Positions 1 through 5,690 of a stretch of DNA of 26,861 bases are shown here, piece after piece. The stretch covers positions 1 to 26,861 of the IMG/VR virus record IMGVR_UViG_3300025369_000053. One strand, 5' to 3'. Made by a program: the position numbers and the translations under genes. A model generated the notes under the pieces. It made no database searches, was not told the origin of the DNA, and saw only the letters and a list, made by a program, of their open reading frames with translations. Source of the stretch: a virus. Position 1 is the stretch's first letter, and each line of letters opens with the position of its first letter.

Positions 1-147
1 GTAATCCCCTTTAAACGAGAAAGTTGGGTATCTGTTTTGGGGACTAAAAAGCACGTCGATAAGTTTCTTATGGACGTTAAAAGGTTTAATCGTGTTTTCT
101 TTGACCGATATAAAAAGTTTTGGTGGAACAAAAAGGAGTACAAGTGA
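1..147 (+). CDS. C-terminal fragment of DUF6065-like paralogue (paralogue A, 5' truncated by window)
   Basis: The reading frame is open from base 1 to the TGA at 145-147 and has no start inside the window, so only the last 48 residues are present. The fragment opens with VIPFKRESW and ends WWNKKEYK. The same two landmarks close the three complete paralogues downstream (VVPFKRESW...KKEYK in 923-1603, VIPFKRDDW...NKSYR in 4854-5585, IIPVKRDAW...LKEYK in 144-923). It is therefore the tail of another family member and not a random open frame. The next gene starts at GTG 144 inside its stop region (GTGA overlap), as in a polycistronic unit. The biochemical function is unknown. Confidence 0.8.
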   Translation, partial: VIPFKRESWVSVLGTKKHVDKFLMDVKRFNRVFFDRYKKFWWNKKEYK

Positions 148-923
148 ACATTACTTTTACAGATGTTATGGGAATTCCTAAAGAGTTTTTTCCTAAACCA
201 GCTTCTTCATCCATACCAGATTGGTATAAGAATATGGACTCGTACATGGCTAAAGGAAAGATTCCTGATGGAAATGGGATGACTACAGCGACGATTAAAC
301 GTTGCATGCCAGTGTTTGATGCTATAAGTAACGGTTATATTTTGCACACTTATGCTGATGTTTATATTAAACAAGTTCCTATAGACTATGTGGACAAAGA
401 GCACTTTGAAAAAACTAAGGAAAGCAGATTTCTTTCAAAAGAAGAAGTGGAAGAAAAAGGGATGCCTACAACGCAAGCTCATTACGAGTGGCCTTCTTTT
501 GGCCCTATACAATTTCATCCAGTAGAACAAGCCCCTAATCATCCAAACAGGAATGGAACTCCGAACTCTTATCCCAAATGGATAAACCCTTGGTCAGTTA
601 AAACCCCAAAAGGGTACTCCACACTGTTTATACAACCTATGCACAGAGAGTCTGTATTTACTATACTTCCTGGTATTGTTGACACGGATGAGTATGATTC
701 ACCAGTTAACTTCCCATTTGTACTTAACGACCCTAAGTTTGAAGGAATGATTCCTGCGGGAACCCCAATGGCACAGATTATTCCTGTTAAAAGGGACGCA
801 TGGTCTATGAAAATAGGTACAGAAGAAGACTTAGAGCATCAAAAAGAAACAACAATTAGGCTTAGAACATCTATCTTTGATTCATACAAAAACAAGTTTA
901 GACAACTAAAAGAGTATAAGTAA
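144..923 (+). CDS. DUF6065-like protein, paralogue B
   Basis: This encodes 259 residues. I chose GTG 144 because AAGGAG at 134-138 lies about 5 nt upstream and the GTG overlaps the preceding TGA. The TTG at 120 would give an 8-residue extension with no ribosome binding site. Landmarks shared with its paralogues are an N-terminal I-P-D/E-W-Y motif (SSSIPDWYKNM), a K-x-C-M-P-F/V-x-D block (IKRCMPVFDA), P-K-G-Y-S, a HP/QPMHR block, I-V-D-T-D, and a C-terminal G-T-P-x-x-Q-x-x-P-x-K-R motif. From memory this pattern fits the DUF6065 family found in phages and bacteria; I could not search to confirm it. No catalytic role, signal peptide or membrane span is visible. The gene is AT-rich (bases 301-360 are 38% GC) compared with the glycosyltransferase gene that follows the array. 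Confidence 0.8.
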   Translation: MNITFTDVMGIPKEFFPKPASSSIPDWYKNMDSYMAKGKIPDGNGMTTATIKRCMPVFDAISNGYILHTYADVYIKQVPIDYVDKEHFEKTKESRFLSKEEVEEKGMPTTQAHYEWPSFGPIQFHPVEQAPNHPNRNGTPNSYPKWINPWSVKTPKGYSTLFIQPMHRESVFTILPGIVDTDEYDSPVNFPFVLNDPKFEGMIPAGTPMAQIIPVKRDAWSMKIGTEEDLEHQKETTIRLRTSIFDSYKNKFRQLKEYK

Positions 924-1603
924 TGTCTATAAATAAGTTTGAGTTTTACACCACAGAAGAAGCATTTCCAAACATAACTTCTGGTACAAGTAACATTCCT
1001 GAATGGTATAAAGGCGCTGCTCCGCTAAAGCCTATAAAAAGGCTGCCTGTAACCGATGGTATGAAGGCTTGTATGCCATTTTTAGACTCTTTCTTAACGG
1101 GATACCAAATACCTTTGCATCTAGATATTGCAGTAGAGCAAATAAACGGTAACCCCATAATTACTTGGAGAAGAGGGGACTTAAAAGCGGTAGATGTTAG
1201 AGAGCGAAATGAAAGCTCTACAATGCCTATACCTCATGGTTGCTCTCCTATTGAGTTCCTTTGGTATCACCAAACTTGGATTCGTGTGCCAAAAGGCTAT
1301 AGCATCCTCGCTATCCATCCATTAAATAGGTTTGATTTGCCTTTTGTTACTGGTAGTGCTGTAATCGATGCGGACTCTGTTTTTGGTCCAGGAAATGTCC
1401 CCTTCTTTTTAAAAGAAGGCTTTGAAGGAGTCATTCCTATGGGAACTCCTATTATGCAAGTGGTCCCTTTTAAGAGAGAATCATGGGAAGCTAAAGAAAC
1501 AAAATCGGTGTTTATAGACGGACAAAAGTTTAGAAACAAATCCGTCTTAAAAGGACGTGGTTTTTACAAAAATAACTTATGGCATAAAAAGGAGTACAAA
1601 TAA
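923..1603 (+). CDS. DUF6065-like protein, paralogue C
   Basis: This encodes 226 residues. ATG 923 overlaps the preceding stop (TAATG), so translation is probably coupled. It carries the family landmarks: SNIPEWYKG near residue 25, KACMPFLDSF near residue 50, PKGYS, HPLNRFDLPF, and the closing block EGVIPMGTPIMQVVPFKR followed by SVLKG and KKEYK. It resembles paralogue D (4854-5585) more than B: both have HPLNR-x-DLPF, GTPI-x-QV-x-PFKR and SVLKG. Function is unknown. The stretch around GTPIMQVVPFKR looks like paired beta strands, suggesting an all-beta domain, but that is only an impression. The gene is AT-rich like its relatives. Confidence 0.82.
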   Translation: MSINKFEFYTTEEAFPNITSGTSNIPEWYKGAAPLKPIKRLPVTDGMKACMPFLDSFLTGYQIPLHLDIAVEQINGNPIITWRRGDLKAVDVRERNESSTMPIPHGCSPIEFLWYHQTWIRVPKGYSILAIHPLNRFDLPFVTGSAVIDADSVFGPGNVPFFLKEGFEGVIPMGTPIMQVVPFKRESWEAKETKSVFIDGQKFRNKSVLKGRGFYKNNLWHKKEYK

Positions 1604-2295
1604 TGGCATCTAAAAAAGACACACTGACTATTGGTTGGTGCGACAACGGCATGACCGATGGCAAATTTACGCAGGGACTTGTCTACACCATCCTTGAGGC
1701 ACCTAAGATGGGCATCAACGTCACTCACAGCGTCCGTGTGCACGGCAATCAGATTGGTCGCCAGCGCCAGGTGCTCATTGACGGATGGTACGACCAACTC
1801 AAAACCGACTGGATTCTTTGGGTAGATAGCGACATTGCTCTAACTGCTGACGTGCTCCAAAAGCTATGGGAGACAGCCCATCCTGTCTTGCGCCCAATCG
1901 TCTCGGGCATCTACTTTGTCTCCAAGCAAGATGAGGGAACCCTAAAGTTTCCACTGCCTGTCATCTTCAACGACATTGACGAGCACACCATCCAGCACAT
2001 CCATCCTCTGCCTGTCAACGAAGTCATCAAGGTAGACTGCGCTGGCTTTGGTCTTGTTCTCATGCACAAGTCAGTGGTTGAGAAAATGCGTAAGGAATTT
2101 CCTAATGAGTCTCTCTTTGCAGAGAAAGAAGGTCTGGGAAGAGAGTACGTCAGCGAAGATATCGTCTTCTTCCGCAAGGCAAAGGCGGCTGGTATTCCTG
2201 TTCACGCTCACACGGGCGCCCTTGTCAAGCATATGAAGCGCTTTGACTTTGACGTCAATTACTACGAGCTGTTCTGGTCAAACTACAAGGAATAA
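1603..2295 (+). CDS. GT-A fold glycosyltransferase (family 2-like)
   Basis: This encodes 230 residues. ATG 1603 overlaps the preceding TAA (TAATG). The N-terminus (LTIGWCDNG near residues 8-16) is followed by a helix and then the strand TDWILWVDSDIAL, whose D75-S-D77 is a DxD motif that in GT-A enzymes binds the nucleotide-sugar diphosphate through a divalent metal. E185-D186 in YVSEDIVFFRKAKAAG and the following HTGALVKH fit the catalytic-base and acceptor regions of these enzymes. No membrane span is visible. The gene is clearly GC-richer (bases 1741-1800 are 58% GC) than the AT-rich paralogues before it. Placed in a structural gene region, it may glycosylate virion proteins or host surface glycans; the substrate cannot be told from the sequence. 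Confidence 0.85.
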   Translation: MASKKDTLTIGWCDNGMTDGKFTQGLVYTILEAPKMGINVTHSVRVHGNQIGRQRQVLIDGWYDQLKTDWILWVDSDIALTADVLQKLWETAHPVLRPIVSGIYFVSKQDEGTLKFPLPVIFNDIDEHTIQHIHPLPVNEVIKVDCAGFGLVLMHKSVVEKMRKEFPNESLFAEKEGLGREYVSEDIVFFRKAKAAGIPVHAHTGALVKHMKRFDFDVNYYELFWSNYKE

Positions 2296-2336
2296 TAGAC
2301 CTGATTTTCTAGACCCTGTGCGGGACAATTGCTGTC

Positions 2337-2870
2337 ATGCGTGGCACACAAGTACAGGGTCGCTTCAAAGTAGAGTTTGAGCACCAATCTATCGACGAGG
2401 GAATCGTCGATGAGTTGCGTGCGCCTGTAGGAACCACCGTCAACTGGTATGTGTGGGACCAGGACTATTTCACCAATAATCCCGACATTGTCCTTGACGA
2501 TATCTACGACGTTTCCAATCAGACCGTTGGTCAGGGTCGCCGTTGGAAAGACCCCTTTGAAATGCCTGTCGTCATGGCTCAACTCCTACGCTCCACCAAC
2601 ATCATGAATGAGCGTGGATTTTACGTGACGGACACCTTGCGTTTAGTTATCCCTGTGGTGGACGTCCAGCGACTCCTTCCATCTATGGTGGGAAATCCAT
2701 CAAACCACATTAAAGACCGTATAGAATTTCAGGGCGAAATCTTCATCCCTACTCGTGTACTTACACGTGGACGGTATGCAGACAACTACGCCGTCTTTAC
2801 CATTGACTGCAACCAGGTCAATTCTGAGGAAATGGTTAACGACGTTCAGTTCCAATCTTTTGTTCAGTAA
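2337..2870 (+). CDS. Probable virion/neck (head-tail connector-like) protein
   Basis: This encodes 177 residues from ATG 2337. No alternative start exists in frame just upstream, and the ribosome binding site is weak (GGGAC). The sequence is soluble and predominantly beta-like, with no membrane segment. Its C-terminal half (RIEFQGEIFIPTRV, then RGRYADNYAVFTIDC and EEMVNDVQFQSF) reads like a compact structural domain. Its place between upstream head genes (outside the window) and the neck/tail genes at 5861 onward suggests a connector or minor capsid role. I do not recognise a named family with certainty, so this call is positional inference. It could also be a decoration or minor tail protein. 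Confidence 0.5.
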   Translation: MRGTQVQGRFKVEFEHQSIDEGIVDELRAPVGTTVNWYVWDQDYFTNNPDIVLDDIYDVSNQTVGQGRRWKDPFEMPVVMAQLLRSTNIMNERGFYVTDTLRLVIPVVDVQRLLPSMVGNPSNHIKDRIEFQGEIFIPTRVLTRGRYADNYAVFTIDCNQVNSEEMVNDVQFQSFVQ

Positions 2871-2911
2871 TGTATTGTTAGTACACCCAACCCCCTATTG
2901 AAAGGCACCAC

Positions 2912-3262
2912 ATGTCAGACGTAACTCCAGTATCACCTGCTGATACAACAGCAGCTGTGACCACAGACGCAACAACCGCTCCTGCTGCAGATGCAACAGC
3001 ACCAGCTGCAGACGCAACAACCGCTCCAGTAGCTGCTCCAGCAGATGCCGCAGCTCCTGCTGCAGACGCAACAGCACCAGCTGCTGCTGCTCCAGCAGAC
3101 GCAACAACTGACGCAGCTCCAGCTGACGATTCAGCTGCTCCTGCAGATGATTCAACTGACTCAGATGACGATTCAGATGATGACTCAGACGATGATTTCG
3201 ATGACGAAGACTTCGATGACGAAGACTTTGACGACGAAGATGACGAAGACGACGCTGAATAA
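2912..3262 (+). CDS. Ala/Pro/Asp-rich acidic low-complexity protein
   Basis: This encodes 116 residues from ATG 2912, with GAAAGG about 7 nt upstream. Two parts are visible. Residues 1-87 are built of degenerate Ala-Pro-Ala-Asp-Ala-Thr repeats (AADATAPAADATTAPVAAPA), and residues 88-116 are almost pure Asp/Glu with Ser and Phe (DDSDDDFDDEDFDDEDFDDE). There are no Lys or Arg residues at all, so the protein is very acidic, with an intrinsically disordered repeat arm and an acidic tail. It sits directly upstream of a run of strongly basic micro-genes. Possible roles are a disordered virion arm, a linker or a binder of basic proteins; nothing enzymatic is visible. The repetitive DNA may vary in length between relatives. 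Confidence 0.75.
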   Translation: MSDVTPVSPADTTAAVTTDATTAPAADATAPAADATTAPVAAPADAAAPAADATAPAAAAPADATTDAAPADDSAAPADDSTDSDDDSDDDSDDDFDDEDFDDEDFDDEDDEDDAE

Positions 3263-3275
3263 GAAAGGCTAAACA

Positions 3276-3446
3276 ATGGCTAAGAAAGCTGCTCCTGTAA
3301 GCAAAGGCAAGGTCGAAAAGGTAATGAAGGAATACAAAGAAGGAAAACTTCATTCTGGCTCAAAGACTGGTCCCGTTGTGAAATCAAAGAAGCAGGCTAC
3401 AGCCATCGCTCTTTCTGAGGCTCGTAAGGCTTCTAAAAAGAAGTAA
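3276..3446 (+). CDS. DUF6496-like small basic protein
   Basis: This encodes 56 residues from ATG 3276, with AGAAAGG about 7 nt upstream, ending at TAA 3444-3446. It reads MAKKAAPVSKGKVEKVMKEY, then KEGKLHSGS, then VKSKKQATAIALSEARKAS. The pattern K-V-x-K-V-M-x-E-Y/F-K-x-G-x-L-x-S-G-S followed by K-x-K-K-Q-A-x-A-I-A-L-S-E-A-R-K is the signature I know for DUF6496, a short lysine-rich domain in many bacteria and phages with no established function. It is the first of nine consecutive micro-genes and its stop overlaps the next ATG (TAATG). The high lysine content would suit nucleic-acid binding, but that is inference. Confidence 0.8.
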   Translation: MAKKAAPVSKGKVEKVMKEYKEGKLHSGSKTGPVVKSKKQATAIALSEARKASKKK

Positions 3447-3637
3447 TGTTTACCAGACTTAAGCCCGCACCAGTTCCGTATCCTAATGGAGGAGGTCTTG
3501 CCGCTATGAACAAGAAGCAATCTGCTTCTCAAAAGCTAGAGGTTGAGGCTATGCGAAAGAAGCATGAAGCGGAACTGGCACGGCTTAAGGAAAAGCATTC
3601 TAAAGAAAATAAGCCCATGACACCAAAGGCAAAGTAA
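3446..3637 (+). CDS. Small basic coiled-coil-like protein
   Basis: This encodes 63 residues from ATG 3446 (TAATG overlap with the previous gene), or 43 residues from the in-frame ATG 3506. The inner ATG is preceded by a very strong Shine-Dalgarno-like GGAGGAGGT (about 3489-3497), which argues that the inner start is used at least part of the time. Residues 21-63 are a charged helix (LEVEAMRKKHEAELARLKEK) with a heptad-like spacing of hydrophobics, suggesting a short coiled coil. The first 20 residues are Pro/Gly-rich. No known family is recognised. Confidence 0.65.
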   Translation: MFTRLKPAPVPYPNGGGLAAMNKKQSASQKLEVEAMRKKHEAELARLKEKHSKENKPMTPKAK

Positions 3638-3831
3638 TGGCAAAAACTATTAAGATTAAAGGCGAAGGCCACACAATCAAGAAGAACAAAAAGGGCGATG
3701 TGATTGTTGACCATGCAGGTAATAAGGGCAAGTACGACAAGATTGACTTGACCAAAAAGACTAAAGGTAAAGTCAAGACCATCGACCAAGGCGTAAAGGC
3801 CACTAAAGATTGGCATAAGAAGAATGGCTAA
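3637..3831 (+). CDS. Small lysine-rich hypothetical protein
   Basis: This encodes 64 residues. ATG 3637 overlaps the preceding TAA (TAATG). It starts MAKTIKIKGEGHTIKKNKKG and continues with V-I-V-D-H, YDKIDLTKK and a WHKKNG end. The alternation of charged and beta-branched residues suggests a small beta-rich domain rather than a disordered tail. It is strongly basic. No family is recognised. The next gene starts inside it, 8 nt before its stop, so the operon is very compact. Confidence 0.7.
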   Translation: MAKTIKIKGEGHTIKKNKKGDVIVDHAGNKGKYDKIDLTKKTKGKVKTIDQGVKATKDWHKKNG

Positions 3832-3988
3832 AGCAAAGTTAGGTTCAGGAGCCCGCTTCAAGAAAGTTGAAGAAGAGGCAAAGAAGTCTGGTGCCAAAAA
3901 CCCTGCTGCAGTTGCAGCGGCTGCTGGCATGAAGAAGTACGGCGTTAAAAAGATGGAAAAGATGGCACAAAAGGGCAAGAAGAAGTAA
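3824..3988 (+). CDS. Small basic phage protein (KLGSGxRF...KNPAAVAA type)
   Basis: This encodes 54 residues from ATG 3824 to TAA 3986-3988, overlapping the previous gene by 8 nt. AAGAAG just upstream can serve as ribosome binding site. It reads MAKAKLGSGARFKKVEEEAK, then SGAKNPAAVAAAAGMKKYG and VKKMEKMAQKG. The same arrangement (KLGSGxRF, K-G-x-x-N-P-A-A-x-A-A, KKYG-x-K-K-x-x-x-M-A) recurs, from my memory, in small uncharacterised proteins of many environmental phages. I know no function for it. Lys is very frequent at the C-terminus. Confidence 0.7.
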   Translation: MAKAKLGSGARFKKVEEEAKKSGAKNPAAVAAAAGMKKYGVKKMEKMAQKGKKK

Positions 3989-4291
3989 ATGGCAGAGTCA
4001 CCAGCATGGCAACGCAAAGAGGGTAAGAACCCTAAAGGCGGTCTCAATGCCAAGGGTCGTGCATCTGCAAAGGCAGAAGGACATAACCTAAAGCCTCCTG
4101 TTAAGAAGGGCGACAATCCTCGTCGTGCATCTTTCCTAGCTCGCATGGGTAACATGCCAGGTCCAGAGCGCAAGCCTAATGGCGAACCAACTCGCCTTTT
4201 ATTGTCCCTGCAAGCATGGGGCGCATCATCTAAGGCTGACGCTAAGAAGAAAGCAGCCGCTATTTCTAAGAAGAACAAAAGTGGCAAGTAA
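3989..4291 (+). CDS. DUF6321-like protein
   Basis: This encodes 100 residues. ATG 3989 directly follows the previous TAA. The sequence WQRKEGKNPKGGLNAKGRAS, then NLKPPVKKGDNPRRASFLAR, MGNMPGPE, and EPTRLLLSLQAWGASSKADA matches the very conserved pattern I associate with DUF6321, a family common in marine and freshwater phages. The near-invariant NPKGGLNAKGR and RRASFLARM segments look like a basic, possibly nucleic-acid-facing surface. The function is not established. The last 11 nt overlap the next gene's GTG start. Confidence 0.82.
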   Translation: MAESPAWQRKEGKNPKGGLNAKGRASAKAEGHNLKPPVKKGDNPRRASFLARMGNMPGPERKPNGEPTRLLLSLQAWGASSKADAKKKAAAISKKNKSGK

Positions 4292-4445
4292 GCCAGTCTG
4301 GGAGAAAAAGAATCCCAAAAAGAAATCCACTCCTCTGTCTTCTGGACAGAAGGCAGCGGCTAAAGCCCGTGCTGAAAAAGCGGGTCGTCCATATCCGAAC
4401 GCCGTAGATAACATCTGGGCGTCTCGCCAATCGAAAGGAAAATAA
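4281..4445 (+). CDS. Small basic phage protein (GRPYPNAVDN type)
   Basis: This encodes 54 residues. I chose GTG 4281 because AAGAAG lies 6-10 nt upstream and because the protein then begins MASKPVWEKKNPKKKSTPLS. Frames open further upstream only in the shadow of the DUF6321-like gene. The middle is SSGQKAAAKARAEKAGRPYP and the end is NAVDNIWASRQSKGK. Small phage proteins with a VWEKxNPKKK start and an A-G-R-P-Y-P-N-x-V-D-N core are familiar from environmental phages but have no function that I know. It overlaps the DUF6321-like gene by 11 nt. Confidence 0.72.
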   Translation: MASKPVWEKKNPKKKSTPLSSGQKAAAKARAEKAGRPYPNAVDNIWASRQSKGK

Positions 4446-4446
4446 C

Positions 4447-4548
4447 ATGTGCAAAGCATGTGGATGCGGTTGCTCAAAGCCTAATTGCAAGGGCGCCTGC
4501 AAGAAGAAGCCTTCTACCAAGAAGCCTTCAACCAAAAAGGGCAAGTAA
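4447..4548 (+). CDS. Cysteine-rich micro-protein, metallothionein-like pattern
   Basis: This encodes 33 residues from ATG 4447 to TAA 4546-4548, with AAAGGAAAA about 6-10 nt upstream. Residues 2-18 hold six cysteines (C2, C5, C7, C9, C14, C18) in the pattern CxxCxCxCxxxxCxxxC, and the rest is a Lys/Pro/Ser/Thr tail with two near-identical KKPST units. The density of CxC and CxxC pairs is what metal-thiolate peptides show, so binding of Zn or another soft metal is a fair inference. A disulfide knot is the alternative. The stop overlaps the next ATG (TAATG) and the gene sits inside a tight run of micro-genes, which supports it being real despite its size. Confidence 0.65.
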   Translation: MCKACGCGCSKPNCKGACKKKPSTKKPSTKKGK

Positions 4549-4706
4549 TGGCTAAAGAGCTTTCCCCTAAGCAAAAGAAGATTGCCGCTATGGGCGGTAA
4601 TCCAAAGAAGATTGACTCCGCAGATTTTGCTGCTCTTCGCAAAGGCAAGAAGATGTCAACAGCCAAGAACCCAAAGGTTATTACTAACCGAAAGAAGGGC
4701 ATGTAA
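4548..4706 (+). CDS. Small basic hypothetical protein (LSPKQKKIAAMxGNPKKID type)
   Basis: This encodes 52 residues. ATG 4548 overlaps the previous TAA (TAATG). It reads MAKELSPKQKKIAAMGGNPK, then KIDSADFAALRKGKK and a Lys/Asn-rich end. The pattern L-S/T-x-K-Q-x-x-I-A-x-x-x-G-x-P-x-K-I-x-x-x-D-F-A-A-L-R is one I have seen in short phage proteins of unknown function. There is no Cys and no membrane span. A short amphipathic helix is likely in the first 15 residues. Confidence 0.68.
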   Translation: MAKELSPKQKKIAAMGGNPKKIDSADFAALRKGKKMSTAKNPKVITNRKKGM

Positions 4707-4882
4707 TGGCTAAAAAGATGTCGGATGCTGCTCAAGATGCTAAGGTCATGAAGAACATGACCCCAAAGCAGATGGTAGAGTTTAAAAAAGCAGATAAAAA
4801 AATGGACAAGAAACCTATGTCCAGAAAACGGGATACAGAATTGGACGAAAAACTTGCTAAAAAAATTAAAGGAAAAAAGTAA
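4706..4882 (+). CDS. Small basic hypothetical protein, last of the micro-gene run
   Basis: This encodes 58 residues. ATG 4706 overlaps the preceding TAA (TAATG); the stop is TAA 4880-4882. It starts MAKKMSDAAQDAKVMKNMTP and continues QMVEFKKADKKMDKK, ending with repeated Lys. It is Met- and Lys-rich and probably helical. No family is recognised. Its 3' end overlaps the apparent beginning of paralogue D by up to 29 nt and includes an A-run (4873-4878) just before the stop, which matters for how paralogue D is started. Confidence 0.65.
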   Translation: MAKKMSDAAQDAKVMKNMTPKQMVEFKKADKKMDKKPMSRKRDTELDEKLAKKIKGKK

Positions 4883-5585
4883 GTCTATTCAGTTCTACCC
4901 TGTAGCAAATGACGTACCCAGCTACTCCCCTGCTCCATCTACGGGGACGTCAGGAAACATCCCTGACTGGGTACGCCAGATGCCAAAATACACAGATGGA
5001 CAAACAACCTTTATTTATGAAGGTGGTTCATCTAATTTAACTATAAAAAATTGTTTACCATTTTTAGAAGCTCACACTTCTGGCTATGTGATGACTTTGC
5101 CTTGCGACATCCAGGTTCGCCGACTAGACAATGGAACCCCTAGGTTGACCTGGGGTCCTACTATTCCTGACCCTGTTAGAGCCCGACCAACAGTGGAAAG
5201 CTATATTCCTCAAATGAATGGGTACGACCCACTAACGTTTAGTTGGATGCCCCAATGGTCTGTTATAACTCCTCAAGGGTACAGCTGCCAGTTTATTCAC
5301 CCTTTAAACAGAATTGATTTGCCTTTCTACACCTTTGGGGGAGTAATTGACACAGATAAGTGGGGGGAAGCTGGAAACCATCCATTTGTCTTAAAGCAGG
5401 GTTTTAAAGGAATAATCCCAAAAGGAACTCCAATAGTGCAGGTAATCCCTTTTAAAAGGGATGATTGGAAGTCGACTGTTACGGACGATTTGGGGGGAAG
5501 GTACATGAAAAAAATTAGAGAAAGAGATAGCGTCCTTAAAGGATGGTATCGAAAAAATGCTTGGTCTAATAAATCTTATAGGTAA
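4854..5585 (+). CDS. DUF6065-like protein, paralogue D
   Basis: This encodes up to 243 residues from TTG 4854. There is no ATG or GTG near the family's usual N-terminus. The conserved part begins at SIQFYPVAND, corresponding to KFEFYTT in paralogue C, so about 10 extra residues result if TTG 4854 is used. ATT at 4887 is the alternative, with AAAGGA about 13 nt upstream. Family landmarks are all present: SGNIPDWVRQM, IKNCLPFLEA, PQGYSCQFIHPLNRIDLPF, GVIDTD, KGIIPKGTPIVQVIPFKR and SVLKG. It is AT-rich (bases 5041-5100 are 33% GC). It is separated from its relatives by 3.2 kb of GC-richer genes. Function is unknown. Confidence 0.78.
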   Translation: MLKKLKEKSKSIQFYPVANDVPSYSPAPSTGTSGNIPDWVRQMPKYTDGQTTFIYEGGSSNLTIKNCLPFLEAHTSGYVMTLPCDIQVRRLDNGTPRLTWGPTIPDPVRARPTVESYIPQMNGYDPLTFSWMPQWSVITPQGYSCQFIHPLNRIDLPFYTFGGVIDTDKWGEAGNHPFVLKQGFKGIIPKGTPIVQVIPFKRDDWKSTVTDDLGGRYMKKIRERDSVLKGWYRKNAWSNKSYR

Positions 5586-5690
5586 TTTAACCCTGTAAAT
5601 GCTTTCATAAATACGTATCCTTATCGATAACGGAACTCCGCTGCGGAGCCCGTCTACTGTTCCCACAGGTTGCGATAAAGGGGTTTGCTC
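5586..5690. other. Longest intergenic gap of the window, with a short GC-rich hairpin
   Basis: These 105 nt separate the AT-rich paralogue D from the neck/tail genes. The stretch contains one perfect short inverted repeat, CTCCG (5636-5640) and CGGAG (5644-5648) around a CTG loop. No T-run follows it, so it is not a standard intrinsic terminator. The left half is AT-rich (TTTCATAAATACG) but I could not find a pair of convincing -35 and -10 boxes. AAAGGGG near the right end is the ribosome binding site of the next gene. It may hold a processing or regulatory site. Confidence 0.4.

Noticed and set aside
2878-3276. Long minus-strand open frame rich in Ser and Ala opposite the acidic gene
   Set aside because: It is the complement of the GAY/GCN-rich acidic gene. 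The plus-strand gene has a ribosome binding site and fits the operon, while the minus frame has none and everything else runs on the plus strand.
3529-4287. 252-codon minus-strand open frame across the micro-gene array
   Set aside because: Its Phe/Leu/Ala-rich product is the expected antisense reading of lysine-rich genes (AAG/AAA become CTT/TTT). The plus-strand genes match known small families and have stop/start junctions.
4873-4890. A AAA AAG heptamer before the stop at 4880 as a -1 frameshift site
   Set aside because: The -1 frame ends about ten codons later at a TAG and leads to no recognisable domain. Only a +1 event would join paralogue D, and that is mentioned as speculation.
5587-5632. 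Possible promoter boxes (TTTAAC, TTTCAT, GATAAC) in the 105-nt gap
   Set aside because: Every pairing of boxes with 16-18 nt spacing has three or fewer matches in at least one hexamer, too weak to report as a promoter.
5636-5648. CTCCG-CTG-CGGAG hairpin as an intrinsic terminator
   Set aside because: The stem is only 5 bp and no T-run follows. I report it only as a hairpin in the gap.
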